A DNA stretch of 64,000 bases, from positions 186,001-250,000 of the forward strand of contig NZ_JAUSQL010000001.1 of NCBI RefSeq assembly GCF_030811095.1, written 5' to 3'. Below the pieces are notes generated by a model that was given only the letters and a program-made list of their open reading frames with translations, did no database searches and was not told the origin of the DNA. Position 1 is the stretch's first letter; every line of letters starts with the position of its first letter. This DNA is from Trueperella abortisuis. GTDB taxonomy: Bacteria > Actinomycetota > Actinomycetes > Actinomycetales > Actinomycetaceae. Shown here piece after piece: positions 34,031-44,012 of the stretch. Position numbers and translations under genes: made by a program.

Positions 34031-36076
34031 AGCCGACGCGACCCGTGCCTGCACGCCGTCCACCAGCGGGAAGTGGCAGGCCACAAACTGGTCGCCGCCA
34101 AGCTGGTCGCCGCCCTGCCCGGTGCGAAGCTTCCGAAGTGCCGGCTCCTGCGCCGCGCAGATGTCCTGGGCGAAGGGGCAGCGGGTGCGGAAGCGGCAAC
34201 CGCTGGGCGGATCCATCGCGGAGGGGGTCTCGCCGTCGATCTTGAGGCGGGTGACCTCCTCGGTGAAGGCGTCCTCGATGCGGGGGACGGCGTCCACCAG
34301 CCCCTTCGTGTATGGGTGGAGTGGGCGGCGGGCGACGCTGTCGGCGTCGCCGTACTCGACGATCTTGCCCAGATACATGACGGCGATGCGGTCGGACATG
34401 TACTGGACCACCGACAGGTCGTGGCTGATGAACACGTAGGCCAGCGAGTAGCGCTGTTGCAGGGCCCGCATCTCGTTAAGTACCTGAGCCTGAACGGAGA
34501 CGTCGAGGGCGGAGACCGGCTCGTCGCACACGATCAGCCGCGGGTTAAGCGCGAGGGCGCGGGCGAGCCCGATGCGCTGGAGCTGGCCGCCGGAGAATTC
34601 GTGCGGGTAGCGGGAAAGGGCGTCGCGTGGAAGGCCGATCTGCTCCACGAGGGCGGCCACCCGGTCGTGGCGCTGGGCGCGGGTGCCCACCTTTTGGATG
34701 TTGAGCGGCTCGAGGATGATCTCGTCCACCCGCATGCGTGGATCCATCGCGGCGGCGGAGTCCTGGAACATCATCTGGACCTGGGCGTGGAACTTCTTCC
34801 GCTCCTTACCGCGCAGGCCGGAGATGCGCACGCCGCCCACCTCGATCTCGCCTTCGGAGACGTCGTCGAGCCCGGCGATGAGCCGGCCGAGCGTGGACTT
34901 GCCGCACCCGGATTCGCCGACCAGCCCGAAGACCTCGCCTTCGTAGATGGTCAGGGAGACGTCGGCGACGGCCGAGACGGTGCCGATCTTGCGCCGCACG
35001 AGCGAGCCGCCGTAGGCGGGGAAGTTGCGCGAGACGTGGCTGACCTGAAGGATGGGCTTGCTCTCATCGAGGGCGTCGTTGTGTGCCACGGACCGTAGCT
35101 CGTTGGTGAGCGGCTCGCCGCCGGGGAAGTGGCAGGCCACCTTGTGGCTCCCCTCCCCGAGCGTCGGTGTCACGGTGTGGCAGACGTCCTGGGCGAAGGC
35201 GCAACGCGGTGCGAACGGGCACCCGGTGACCTCCTCGGTGATCTCCGGCGGGGAGCCGGGGATCGAGTACAGCTCGGCGTCGGCGCTGTGGGCGCGCTCG
35301 GGTAGCGCGGCGAGCAGGGCGCGCGTGTACTGGTGGCGCGGGCTGGTGAATAGCTCGCGCGAGGGGGCCTGCTCCATCACGCGCCCCGAGTACATGACGG
35401 CCACGGAGTCCGCTCGCCCGGCTACCACTGCGAGGTCGTGGGTGACGAGGATGACGGAGGAGCCGAACTCGTCCTTGACGTCGTCGATGAGGTCGAGGAT
35501 CTGCATCTGGGTGGTGACGTCGAGGGCGGTGGTCGGTTCGTCGGCGATGAGGAGCTTGGGCCGGCAAATGAGGGCCATGGCGATCATCGCGCGCTGGCGC
35601 ATGCCGCCGGAGAGCTGGTGGGGGTAGTCGCCGACGATCTTGTCGGGGCGGGGCATCCCCACGCGCCGCATGATGTCGATGGCTGCCTCGTCGGCCTCCT
35701 TCTTCGACGCCGAGCGGTGGACGCGCAGCGGTTCGCCGATCTGGTCGCCGATGGTCATCGTGGGGTTGAGGGAGGTCATGGGATCTTGGAAGATCATGCC
35801 CACTTCGGTGCCACGCAGGCGGCGCAACTCGGCGTCGTCCATCCCCACAAGCGCCTTGCCGTCCAGGGTGATCTGCCCGGAGGAGACGTACCCGTTGGAG
35901 GGCAGGAGGCCCATGAGGGCGAGCGCCGTCATGGTTTTGCCGGAGCCGGATTCGCCGACGATGCCGAGGGTCTGCCCGCGTCCGACGGTCAGGTTGACGC
36001 CGGACAGCGGCTGGACCTCGTCCTTTCGGCGGGGGATGCGAACCGAGAGGTCCTCGATTGACAGCAGGGTATCCAT
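34022..36076 (-). CDS. Peptide/oligosaccharide ABC transporter, fused double ATPase (DppD-DppF type)
   Basis: 684 residues joining two oligopeptide-type ATPases. First half: Walker A GESGSGKTMT, signature LSGGMRQRAMIAMAL, Walker B LLIADEPTTALDV, and a cysteine-containing C-terminal motif CPFAPRCAFAQDVC. Second half (from ~residue 345): GESGCGKSTLG, FSGGQLQRIGLARAL, LIVCDEPVSALDV, and CRFRTRCPFAQDIC. The Cys-rich ends resemble the Fe-S motif of DppD/OppD proteins. It is the last gene of a four-gene transporter operon; its stop codon lies in the duplicated sequence described at 32605-34030. Confidence 0.93.
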   Translation of the reverse strand: MDTLLSIEDLSVRIPRRKDEVQPLSGVNLTVGRGQTLGIVGESGSGKTMTALALMGLLPSNGYVSSGQITLDGKALVGMDDAELRRLRGTEVGMIFQDPMTSLNPTMTIGDQIGEPLRVHRSASKKEADEAAIDIMRRVGMPRPDKIVGDYPHQLSGGMRQRAMIAMALICRPKLLIADEPTTALDVTTQMQILDLIDDVKDEFGSSVILVTHDLAVVAGRADSVAVMYSGRVMEQAPSRELFTSPRHQYTRALLAALPERAHSADAELYSIPGSPPEITEEVTGCPFAPRCAFAQDVCHTVTPTLGEGSHKVACHFPGGEPLTNELRSVAHNDALDESKPILQVSHVSRNFPAYGGSLVRRKIGTVSAVADVSLTIYEGEVFGLVGESGCGKSTLGRLIAGLDDVSEGEIEVGGVRISGLRGKERKKFHAQVQMMFQDSAAAMDPRMRVDEIILEPLNIQKVGTRAQRHDRVAALVEQIGLPRDALSRYPHEFSGGQLQRIGLARALALNPRLIVCDEPVSALDVSVQAQVLNEMRALQQRYSLAYVFISHDLSVVQYMSDRIAVMYLGKIVEYGDADSVARRPLHPYTKGLVDAVPRIEDAFTEEVTRLKIDGETPSAMDPPSGCRFRTRCPFAQDICAAQEPALRKLRTGQGGDQLGGDQFVACHFPLVDGVQARVASAAG

Positions 36077-36078
36077 GT

Positions 36079-37053
36079 CTACCTCTTCCGCAAGCGCACT
36101 TCGAAGGCGTCACGCAGGCCGTCGCCGACGAAGTTGAAGGCAAGTACCAGGACGATGATCGCGATACCTGGGGGCAGGATGAGCCACCAGTTGCCCGAGT
36201 AGACCTCGGACAGGCCGGAGGAGAGCATGCCGCCCCAGTTGGCCGCGGGCGGCGGAACACCCAGTCCGAGGAAGGATAGGTAGGCGACGTACAGGACGGC
36301 GTCGGCGACCTGGAAGGTGGCGTTGACGATGACGGTGCCGATGGAGTTGCGCACGATGTGGGTGCGCACGGCCCGCCCCGATGAGCCGCCCATGCCCTTC
36401 ATGGCGAGGATGAACTCGCGCGAGCGCAACGCGATGGAGTCGCCGCGGACCATGCGCGCCGGGTTGAGCCACGCGAACGCGGAGATGACGAGCACGAGTA
36501 GCGGGACAGTGGGGGTGATGATCGTGGCGATCAGCATGAACAGGAATAGCGCGGGGATCGACATGAGGGCGTCGACGAGGCGCATCATGACGGCGTCGAC
36601 CCAGCCGCCGATGAAGCCTGCCGCGGCTCCCCAGAGGGTGCCGAAGGCGGTGGCGAGCAGGCCGGCGCACAGGCCCACGATGAGGGAGGTCTGTCCGCCG
36701 AGCATGAGGCGGCCGAGCTGGTCGTAGCCGACGGAGTCGGTGCCGAGTGGGTGGCCGAGCTCGCCAGGGGCGAGGTAGGCGTGGGCGAGGTCGGTGTGGA
36801 CCTGATCGGTGTGGTAGATCAGGGGGCCGACGAATGAAAAGAGAATGAGGGCGACGACGAGGCACAGGCCGAGGACGGCGAGCTTGTTTTCGAAGAAGAC
36901 GGCTATGCCTTGGCGTCCGATGCCGAGTTGGCGCCGGGCGTGCGTGGCGTCGCCGACGACGACGGCGGCAGCGCCGGATCCGCCTCCAGCGGAGCCGGAA
37001 CTGCGGCTTGAGGCAGGGGCGCCGGCGACGGCGTCGTTGATGGGCTCACTCAT
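36079..37053 (-). CDS. ABC transporter permease (DppC/OppC type)
   Basis: 324 residues. An alanine/glycine/serine-rich cytoplasmic N-terminus of ~55 residues is followed by six membrane segments. The family marks GTDSVGYDQLGRLMLGGQTS and FLGLGVPPPAANWGGMLS are present. It overlaps the DppB-type gene by 4 bp and lies 2 bp before the ATPase gene, so the operon is tightly coupled. Confidence 0.93.
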   Translation of the reverse strand: MSEPINDAVAGAPASSRSSGSAGGGSGAAAVVVGDATHARRQLGIGRQGIAVFFENKLAVLGLCLVVALILFSFVGPLIYHTDQVHTDLAHAYLAPGELGHPLGTDSVGYDQLGRLMLGGQTSLIVGLCAGLLATAFGTLWGAAAGFIGGWVDAVMMRLVDALMSIPALFLFMLIATIITPTVPLLVLVISAFAWLNPARMVRGDSIALRSREFILAMKGMGGSSGRAVRTHIVRNSIGTVIVNATFQVADAVLYVAYLSFLGLGVPPPAANWGGMLSSGLSEVYSGNWWLILPPGIAIIVLVLAFNFVGDGLRDAFEVRLRKR

Positions 37054-38009
37054 TGGTCACCTCCGGAAAGTCGGACGCGGGGATCGGCCACGGCGTAGAG
37101 GATGTCGGCGATGAGGGCGCCGATCACGGTGGCGAGGGAAACGATGAGAGTGGAGGCTAGGAGGATGGGGTAGTCGCGGGTCTGGGTGGCCTGCCAGAAC
37201 ATGAGACCCATGCCGGGATAGTTGAAGAGCTGTTCGACCACGAGCGCGCCGGAGAAGAGGGCGGGGATGTACATGCCCAGTAGCGTGATGACGGGGAAGA
37301 GGGAGTTACGCAGAGCGTGGCGGATGGTCACGCGGGAGGGGGAAAGGCCTTTGGCCTTGGCCGTGCGGATGTAGTTCTCGTTGAGGTTGTCGACCATCGT
37401 GGAGCGCACGTAGCGCGTGAACGCGGCGAGGGCGACGACGGCGAGGGTCACCACCGGCAGGATGAGGCCCTTCCATTGGCTGAGGATCTCGGCGACGGTG
37501 AAGCCTTGCGGGGCTTGCGGGGGAAGGATCGGCCACCACTGGGAGAAGACCACGATGAAGATGATGCCGAGGAAGAACAGCGGGGTGGCGTAGGCCAGGA
37601 GCGCGACGCCGGTGATGGCGTAGTCGACCTTGGTGTTGCGGTAGACGGCCTGGATGGCGCCGAGGGGGACGGCGATGACGACGGCGAGGGTGGTGGCGAG
37701 AAGGCTCAGCAGGATGGTCTTGGGCAGGCGCTGGAGGATGACGTCGGCTACCGGTTGGTTGAGCTGGAAGGAGTAGCCGAGGTCGCCGCTCAGGAGGCGC
37801 TGGACGTAGAGGCCGAACTGTGTGAGGAAGGGCTGGTCGTAGCCCATCTGCGCGTTGTAAGCCTCGATCTGTGCCGGCGTGGCATCCAGGCCGAGCGCGG
37901 ATCGGGCGGCGCCGCCGGGAAGAAGGTGAAGAAGGAGGAAGGTCAAGAAGGTCACGATGAGCATGACCGCGAATGCCTGGCCGAGCCGTTGAAGAATGTA
38001 TCGCCACAT
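37050..38009 (-). CDS. ABC transporter permease (DppB/OppB type)
   Basis: 319 residues with six membrane segments. MWRYILQRLGQAFAVMLIVT is a typical DppB opening, and YIRTAKAKGLSPSRV with HALRNSLFPVIT is the docking loop. GAGGGG precedes the ATG. A 13-bp hairpin separates it from the binding-protein gene upstream. Confidence 0.93.
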   Translation of the reverse strand: MWRYILQRLGQAFAVMLIVTFLTFLLLHLLPGGAARSALGLDATPAQIEAYNAQMGYDQPFLTQFGLYVQRLLSGDLGYSFQLNQPVADVILQRLPKTILLSLLATTLAVVIAVPLGAIQAVYRNTKVDYAITGVALLAYATPLFFLGIIFIVVFSQWWPILPPQAPQGFTVAEILSQWKGLILPVVTLAVVALAAFTRYVRSTMVDNLNENYIRTAKAKGLSPSRVTIRHALRNSLFPVITLLGMYIPALFSGALVVEQLFNYPGMGLMFWQATQTRDYPILLASTLIVSLATVIGALIADILYAVADPRVRLSGGDQ

Positions 38010-38021
38010 AGTTGCCCCTCG

Positions 38022-38051
38022 CGGGCCGGCTGGCTTTCGCCAGCCGGCCCG
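38022..38051 (-). terminator. Intercistronic hairpin after the family-5 binding-protein gene
   Basis: Perfect 13-bp stem CGGGCCGGCTGGC / GCCAGCCGGCCCG with loop TTTC, 10 bp past the binding-protein stop and 12 bp before the DppB-type start. It probably limits read-through and stabilises the binding-protein message, as the hairpin at 28843 would in the lnp operon. Confidence 0.6.
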
Positions 38052-38061
38052 TCAGCGTCTG

Positions 38062-39867
38062 TTACTTACGTGTCCAATCTTGGGGGTACATGCCGAGCAT
38101 CGGATCTTGCGGATCGATGCCGGAGATATCCGACTTGTAGGCGGAGACCCGGTTGACCGGATTCGGCATCCACAGGACGGGCAGGTCTTCGGCGAGGAAG
38201 TCGTTGTAGTCCTTCATTGCCGACTCGTCGGAGGAGACGAGGGTGGCGTCGATGAGCTTATCCGCCTCCGGGTTGGAGTAGGCGCCGAGGTTTACCGGCG
38301 CGCCGGTGGCGAACAGGCGCTGGCCCGAGGCGAAGGGCGGGTAGTACCAGGAGCCTTCGGAGCCGAAGAAGGATAGATCCCATTCGCAGTTGGGGTCGTC
38401 CTTCTTGCACACCTGCGAGACGGCCACCGAGTCGGGAACCTCCTGGATCTCCAGCACGATGCCGAGCTTGCCGAACTGGGACTTCAGTTCCGCCATCATG
38501 TCGTGGGTGGCGGTGAAGCCGGACTGGGAGATGAGGGTGAAGCGCATTTCTGCGCCGGCCTCGATTCCTTCGCCGCACTGGTCGGCGCCGGTGCCGGGCT
38601 TTTCACAGGTGGTCACGCCGTCGGGGTTGATGGCCCAGCCGTGATCTTCGAGCAGCTTTCGGGCGGCGTCGGGGTTGAAGGAGTAGGCGCAGCCCTCGGT
38701 GGTGCCGGCGGCGCCGGGCTCCTGCGGGACGGGCCCGCAGGTGGGGGCCGCCATGCCCTTCCAGATGACCTTGGAGATGGTCTCCTGGTCAATCAGTTGC
38801 TGCATGGCTTGGCGCACGTACTTCTGGGCGAAGATCGGCCCGGACTTGGGGTGGTTGAAGTTGAACGGCATGTAGGTGATGGACCAGCCGTACCACGGGG
38901 AGACGGTGTAGCCCTGGCCTTCGATGTAGTCCTGCTGGGAGATGTTGCCGGCGGGGATGTAACCGTAGTCGATGCCGCCGGCGCGCAGGGTGTTGAACTC
39001 GGCGTCGTCGGAGGTGAAGGGCTTGTAGATGACGTGGCTGAAGGTGGCCGGGTCGGGCCCGTCGTAGGAGTCGTTGGCGACGAGCTCGACCGCGCCGGAC
39101 GGGGTGTAGGAGGTGAGCTTCCAGGGCCCGGAGACGGTCTGCCACAGGGCGTTGCTGGCGTAGTTGGCCGGATCCTCCGCGGCGGCACGCAGGTAGGCGT
39201 AGATGTCCTTGGCGTTTTGCGGATCGGTGAAGTCGACGATCTCGCCGTCGTCGGAAGTCTTGGCCCAGGCGTGTGCGGGCATGGGCCGCACGGAGTTGAG
39301 CTGGTTGCCCACGAAGTAGCCGCCGGAGAAGGGTTCGGTGGTGGTGATGGTGAAGGTCTTGTCGTCAACGATCTTGAAGCTGGTGACGTTGTCGGGGAAG
39401 CCGCCTTCGCGGTAGGAGGCCCATTCCGCCTTGTTGTTGAGGACGAGGTTGTACCAGAAGTCGATGTCCTTGGTGGTGAGCTTTTCGCCGTCGGACCAGG
39501 TGCGATCCTTGAGGGTGATGGTGTAGGTCAGCCCGTCGTCGCTGATCTCGGGGATGTTGGCGATGGAGCGCTTTTCGTCGATGTTGAAGGGGTGCTCGCC
39601 GTCGAGGGTGAAGGAGTACATCGAGGGGTAGAGCATGTCGATGAAGATGGCGTTTTCGCCCTGGGTCTTGCCGGGGGCGGAGATGGGGAAGATCCACGTG
39701 GGGGTGTCCATGGCGACGGTGACGGTCGACCCGTCACCGGCGGCGGAGCCTGATGGATTGGTGGCGCCTGAGGGCGTGGACGAGCTTCCACTGCCGCAGG
39801 CGGACAGGAGCAGGGCGAGGCCTGCCACGGTGGCGACGATGCTAGCTCGCCGTGATGCGCGGGTCAT
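38062..39867 (-). CDS. Family-5 substrate-binding lipoprotein of the Dpp-type transporter
   Basis: 601 residues from ATG 39867, preceded by AAAGGAGG. Signal peptide with lipobox LSAC, then a Ser/Gly linker and an SBP_bac_5 fold (LTYTITLKDRTWSDGEKLTT, DYGYIPAGNISQQDYIEGQG, KYVRQAMQQLIDQETI). Such proteins bind peptides, but many actinobacterial ones bind oligosaccharides. The divergent neighbours are a ROK regulator and an alpha-fucosidase, so a fucosylated glycan or glycopeptide is a plausible ligand; this is an inference. Confidence 0.88.
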   Translation of the reverse strand: MTRASRRASIVATVAGLALLLSACGSGSSSTPSGATNPSGSAAGDGSTVTVAMDTPTWIFPISAPGKTQGENAIFIDMLYPSMYSFTLDGEHPFNIDEKRSIANIPEISDDGLTYTITLKDRTWSDGEKLTTKDIDFWYNLVLNNKAEWASYREGGFPDNVTSFKIVDDKTFTITTTEPFSGGYFVGNQLNSVRPMPAHAWAKTSDDGEIVDFTDPQNAKDIYAYLRAAAEDPANYASNALWQTVSGPWKLTSYTPSGAVELVANDSYDGPDPATFSHVIYKPFTSDDAEFNTLRAGGIDYGYIPAGNISQQDYIEGQGYTVSPWYGWSITYMPFNFNHPKSGPIFAQKYVRQAMQQLIDQETISKVIWKGMAAPTCGPVPQEPGAAGTTEGCAYSFNPDAARKLLEDHGWAINPDGVTTCEKPGTGADQCGEGIEAGAEMRFTLISQSGFTATHDMMAELKSQFGKLGIVLEIQEVPDSVAVSQVCKKDDPNCEWDLSFFGSEGSWYYPPFASGQRLFATGAPVNLGAYSNPEADKLIDATLVSSDESAMKDYNDFLAEDLPVLWMPNPVNRVSAYKSDISGIDPQDPMLGMYPQDWTRK

Positions 39868-39891
39868 GTGTGCCTCCTTTGGCTCACGTTC

Positions 39892-39907
39892 TGTGCCGTG
39901 CGGCACA
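39892..39907. promoter_or_regulatory. Palindrome in the leader of the family-5 binding-protein gene
   Basis: TGTGCCGTGCGGCACA has perfect 7-bp arms around TG and ends 25 bp upstream of the ATG at 39867. It may be an operator or a leader hairpin. AT-rich sequence with TTTTTGGAAAACTT at 39957-39970 lies further into the divergent gap and may hold ROK sites. Confidence 0.35.
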
Positions 39908-40056
39908 AAACCTAGGATTGTTTTCAAAATAGCAGGATGTGATCCAGCATGTGGGGTTTTTGGAAAACTTCTTGCCAATTTAGAAAATCAATTGCGTTGG
40001 TTGGATCTTAGTGGTGATATAGGAAACACAACCGTCGTCGATGAAGTGAGGCATCC

Positions 40057-41217
40057 ATGGCTAGCGAACAGGGTTTTGCTACTGTGAGCCCCGATCTGCT
40101 TGAGTCCGCCTACCGGCTCATTCGCGCAGGCGCGGCCAAGAACCGTTCAGACTTGAGCGAGAAGCTCGGCGTGTCGTCGTCCACGGCGTCGAACATCGCC
40201 CGCTCGCTGGTCAGCCAGGAGCGCGTGCGCGAGGTCGAACCCGCCTCCCACGCTCGCGGCAGGCGCTCCACCCAGCTGGAGAGCATCGCCCCGCCCGTGC
40301 TCGTCGCGGCCGCGGAAATCGGCACGAGCCACGTCCGCTACGCGCTCTCCGATCGCGTCGGCCCGATCGTGGAGGCCCAGGAGGCGCCGATCGACCTCAC
40401 CCCCGGACCGCGTCCGGTCCTCGAACGCCTGGTGGACCTGTGGCGCGAGCTGCGCGACCGCGAGTTTCCCGGCGCCGACATCCTCGCCGCCGGCATCGCG
40501 GTTCCCGGCCCGGTGGACGCGAGCACGCGGCGCATCGTCTTGCCCTCGCGCATGCCGGGGTGGCACGACGCCGACGTGCGCGCGATCGTTGCCGAGCTGG
40601 CGGACATGGATTGCGTGGTGGAGAACGACGCGCGGGCGGCGGCGCTCGGCGAGGCGAGTGTGCGCGGCCCGGAACACCAGCCCCTGCTCTACATTAAGGC
40701 CGGCTCCGGGATTGGCGGCGCGCTGGTGATCGACGGCAAGATTTACACGGGCGGGATGGGAATTGCTGGCGACGTGTCCCATGCGCGCGTGGTGGAGGAT
40801 TCGCCGTTTGTGTGCGGGTGCGGGAAGTCGGGCTGCTTGGAAACCGTGGCGTCGGGCGCGGCGATTCGCCGGGACGCGGCACCGTTCATGGAGCTGGGCT
40901 CGATGGCGGAGCTGGTGGAGGCGGGCCAGAATCAGTTCCCGCAGATCACCCAGCTGATCCGCAATTCGGGGATGCTGGTGGGCAAGGCGCTCGGGCCGCT
41001 GATTAGTTTCGTCAACCCCTGCGACGTGGTGGTGGGCGGCGCGATGAGCGAGCTGACCGCCTTCATGAACGCGTTTCGGGTTTCGCTGCTGGGTTCGGCG
41101 GTGCCGATGGCGACGGAACGGCTACGGATCGAGGCGGCGAGCCTGGGCGCGAATTCGGCGCTGACGGGGATAGCCCGCAGCGCCCATGACCTGGTGGTCA
41201 GCGCTCCGGTGCAGTGA
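40057..41217 (+). CDS. ROK-family transcriptional regulator (second copy)
   Basis: 386 residues, a paralogue of the regulator at 30461. The helix-turn-helix (KLGVSSSTASNIARSLVSQE) and the ROK domain with AGSGIGGALVIDGKIY and zinc motif CGCGKSGCLETVAS are near-parallel in position. It is divergent from the family-5 binding-protein gene and overlaps or abuts the alpha-fucosidase gene. It probably controls both directions in response to a sugar derived from the imported glycan. Confidence 0.9.
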   Translation: MASEQGFATVSPDLLESAYRLIRAGAAKNRSDLSEKLGVSSSTASNIARSLVSQERVREVEPASHARGRRSTQLESIAPPVLVAAAEIGTSHVRYALSDRVGPIVEAQEAPIDLTPGPRPVLERLVDLWRELRDREFPGADILAAGIAVPGPVDASTRRIVLPSRMPGWHDADVRAIVAELADMDCVVENDARAAALGEASVRGPEHQPLLYIKAGSGIGGALVIDGKIYTGGMGIAGDVSHARVVEDSPFVCGCGKSGCLETVASGAAIRRDAAPFMELGSMAELVEAGQNQFPQITQLIRNSGMLVGKALGPLISFVNPCDVVVGGAMSELTAFMNAFRVSLLGSAVPMATERLRIEAASLGANSALTGIARSAHDLVVSAPVQ

Positions 41218-41228
41218 CGGGAGAGATT

Positions 41229-42545
41229 GTGGACAACACGTTTGAACATCGAACCGGGCCGGCGGACTTGGCCGCCCGCACCACCTACCCGGCACACGAG
41301 GTGCCGCAGTGGTTCACGGAGGCTAAGCTCGGCTTCTTTATCCACCTGGGCATCTATTCGGTGCCGGGTTGGGCCTATAGCCGCGATCCGGGATGCACGA
41401 CGCCGCCCGAGCTGGCCTACGACTATCACGAGTACGCGGAGTGGTACGCCAACACGGTGCGCATCCCTGGCTCGCCGTGCGCGACGTGGCATGAGGAGAC
41501 CTTCGGGGTGGGCACCAGCTACGAGGACCTCGCCTTTAGCTTCGCGCCCTCGCCGGAAAACCTGGCCAACCTGGTCGCTGCGCTGGTGGCGGCGGGCGGG
41601 CGCTACATCGTGCCGACCACGAAGCATCACGACGGCTTTTGTTTGTGGGACACGGCAACGACGCCGTTTTCCTCCGTCTCCCGTGGCGGCCCGGACGTCA
41701 TCTCCGTGGTGGCGGACGCCACCCGGGCGGCCGGCGCCCGGCTCGGCCTGTACTTCTCCGGCGCGCTCGACTGGCACGTGTCCCACTTCCCGCCTATCCG
41801 CTCGGACGAGGACCTTTTCGCCTTTCGCCGCAACGACGAGGCCTTCGCCCGCTATGCCGCCGGCCAGCTGAGCGAGCTGATCGACCGCTTCCATCCGGAC
41901 CTTTTGTGGAACGACATCGACTGGCCCGACGCCGGCAAGGGGCCGCAGGAGTGGGGTTTGTCCGCCATCCTCACCCGCTACCTGGCCGAGCACGAGGCCA
42001 CGATCAACGACCGCTGGGGGATCCCCTTCCACGGCTACCTGACCCGCGAGTACACGCAGGTGGACGAGCCGCTTCCGGAAATGTGGGAGTCCACTCGCGG
42101 TCTGAACCGCTCGTTTGGGTACAACCGCAACGACAACCCCGCCGACCGGCTCAGCGGAGCCGAGGCGGCCTGGCTGCTTGTCGACGTCGCCTCCCACGGC
42201 GGCAACCTCCTGCTCAATGTGGGCCCGCGCGCCGACGGCTCGCTCGACCCGTATCAGGCCCGCGTGGTTGCCGAGCTCGGGGAGTGGATGGGGACCTACG
42301 GGCGCTACATCTACGCCTCTACGCCCGGGCCTGCGCCCTTCTCCCTGCTCACTGCGGGCGCGACGGCCTATTTCGTCCGCGAAGGCGACCCCGCCGGCCC
42401 GCCCGGCGCCGCCGCGGCTGCGGCCGGCGCCTCCGCCGCCGATCCTTCGCGCGCTTTCTGGCTCGCCCCGGACGGCAGCCGCATCCCGGCGTCGTGCCCG
42501 GCGCCGGCTTCCTCTTTCCCCGTCGCTCTCATCGTTGAAAGGTAA
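41229..42545 (+). CDS. Alpha-L-fucosidase (GH29)
   Basis: 438 residues from GTG 41229 with GGGAG five bases upstream; GTG 41214, overlapping the regulator stop, is the alternative. No signal peptide is visible, so the enzyme is intracellular and acts on imported oligosaccharides. GGRYIVPTTKHHDGFCLWDT is the substrate-binding block, and HPDLLWNDIDWP carries the nucleophile Asp of GH29 (WND). HGGNLLLNVGPRADG near residue 320 is also characteristic. It lacks the C-terminal carbohydrate-binding domain seen in long fucosidases. Confidence 0.92.
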   Translation: MDNTFEHRTGPADLAARTTYPAHEVPQWFTEAKLGFFIHLGIYSVPGWAYSRDPGCTTPPELAYDYHEYAEWYANTVRIPGSPCATWHEETFGVGTSYEDLAFSFAPSPENLANLVAALVAAGGRYIVPTTKHHDGFCLWDTATTPFSSVSRGGPDVISVVADATRAAGARLGLYFSGALDWHVSHFPPIRSDEDLFAFRRNDEAFARYAAGQLSELIDRFHPDLLWNDIDWPDAGKGPQEWGLSAILTRYLAEHEATINDRWGIPFHGYLTREYTQVDEPLPEMWESTRGLNRSFGYNRNDNPADRLSGAEAAWLLVDVASHGGNLLLNVGPRADGSLDPYQARVVAELGEWMGTYGRYIYASTPGPAPFSLLTAGATAYFVREGDPAGPPGAAAAAAGASAADPSRAFWLAPDGSRIPASCPAPASSFPVALIVER

Positions 42546-42548
42546 GTT

Positions 42549-44012
42549 ATGCGCATCGCAATCGCAGGTATCCACATCGAGTCATCCACGTTCTCGCCGC
42601 AGCCGGCGGTGGCGGAGGACTTCGAGATCACGCGCGGTGAGGAGGTGCTGGGGCGCTACGGCTGGATCCACGAGACGTGGAGCAAGGCGGTGACGTGGCT
42701 TCCGATATTCCACGCGCGAGCGTTGCCCGGTGGCGTGCTGGAGCGGGCCACGTATGAGGCCTGGAAGGCGGAGATCCTCGACGGGCTCGCCGCCCTCACG
42801 GAGCAGGCGCCGCTGGACGGCTTCTTCTTTGACGTCCATGGCGCCATGAGCGTGGCCGGGCTCGACGACGCCGAGGGCGACCTCATCACCGCGATCCGCG
42901 CCGTGATCGGGCCGGAGCCGATGGTCTCCCTGTCCACGGATCTGCACGGCAACGTCTCCGAGGCGCTGTTCGCGGGGTGTGACCTGCTGACCACCTACCG
43001 GGAGGCCCCGCACGTCGACGCCCTCGAATCCCGCCGCCGCGCGATGAAGAATCTGGTCACGCGCTTGCTGAGCGGGCAGGGTAAGCCGGCGAAGGCGCTG
43101 GTACACATGCCTTTTCTTCTGCCCGGTGAGCGCACCTCCACCCGCCTCGAGCCGGCCGCTTCCCTCTATGGGCGCATCCCGCATCTGGAAGCGATGCCGG
43201 GGATCTTGGATGTGGGTTTCTGGATCGGGTTCGCCTGGGCGGACCAGCCGCGGTGCAAGGCGGCGGTGGTGGTCACGGGCGATGACCAGGAGCTGGTGTC
43301 CGGGGTGGCCCGCGATTACGCGCGGGAGATCTGGGCCCGCCACGAGGAGTTCGGCTTCGTGGCGCCGGTGGACTCAATGGACGGCTGCTTGGAGTGGGCG
43401 CGGACGGCCGCCCGCCCGACCTTCATCTCCGACACGGGTGACAACCCGGGTGCCGGCGGCGCCGACGACGTCACCTTCGCCCTCTCCCGCCTCCTGACCT
43501 TCCAGCCGGTGGCTACCGGCGAGCTGTCCGCGATCTTCGCCTCGATTCACGACGCCGCCACGGTGGCGCTCGCGGCCGAGGCGGGCGTGGGCGCCCGGAT
43601 CGAGGTGCGACTCGGCGGGAAGATCGACGCCCGTGAGCCGGGCACGCTGGCCCTCAGCGTGCGGGTGGAGAACCTGGCCGTCGACCCGCGGGCTGGCGAG
43701 GTGGCCGTGCTGCGGCCGTTGGGGGAGGGCGGGCCGAGCGGCGCCGTCGTCGTCGTGACGCAGAACCGCATGCAGTACGCCACTGAGGAGGCGTTCACGA
43801 TCGCGGGGCTCAAGCCGCGCGAGGCGGACGTGGTTGTGGTGAAGATCGGCTACCTCGAACCCGACCTGTATGAGATGGCGGCGGCGTGGAAGATGGCGCT
43901 CACGCCGGGCGGCGTAGATCAAGATTTGCTGCGGCTGGGCCATTCGCGCATCGACCGTCCGATGTATCCTTTCGATGAAGGTTTTGAGTGGGAGGCACAG
44001 GTCACGTGTTAG
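42549..44012 (+). CDS. M81 family protein (MlrC-like metallohydrolase)
   Basis: 487 residues; GAAAGG precedes ATG 42549. The N-terminus RIAIAGIHIESSTFSP, the metal-binding FFFDVHGAMSVAG, STDLHGNVSE, and the C-terminal FISDTGDNPGAGGADD are the M81/MlrC pattern. MlrC of sphingomonads hydrolyses linearised microcystin; relatives in other bacteria have unknown substrates, perhaps modified peptides or amide-linked sugars. It lies 3 bp after the fucosidase and overlaps cutC, so it probably handles part of the same imported compound. Confidence 0.85.
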   Translation: MRIAIAGIHIESSTFSPQPAVAEDFEITRGEEVLGRYGWIHETWSKAVTWLPIFHARALPGGVLERATYEAWKAEILDGLAALTEQAPLDGFFFDVHGAMSVAGLDDAEGDLITAIRAVIGPEPMVSLSTDLHGNVSEALFAGCDLLTTYREAPHVDALESRRRAMKNLVTRLLSGQGKPAKALVHMPFLLPGERTSTRLEPAASLYGRIPHLEAMPGILDVGFWIGFAWADQPRCKAAVVVTGDDQELVSGVARDYAREIWARHEEFGFVAPVDSMDGCLEWARTAARPTFISDTGDNPGAGGADDVTFALSRLLTFQPVATGELSAIFASIHDAATVALAAEAGVGARIEVRLGGKIDAREPGTLALSVRVENLAVDPRAGEVAVLRPLGEGGPSGAVVVVTQNRMQYATEEAFTIAGLKPREADVVVVKIGYLEPDLYEMAAAWKMALTPGGVDQDLLRLGHSRIDRPMYPFDEGFEWEAQVTC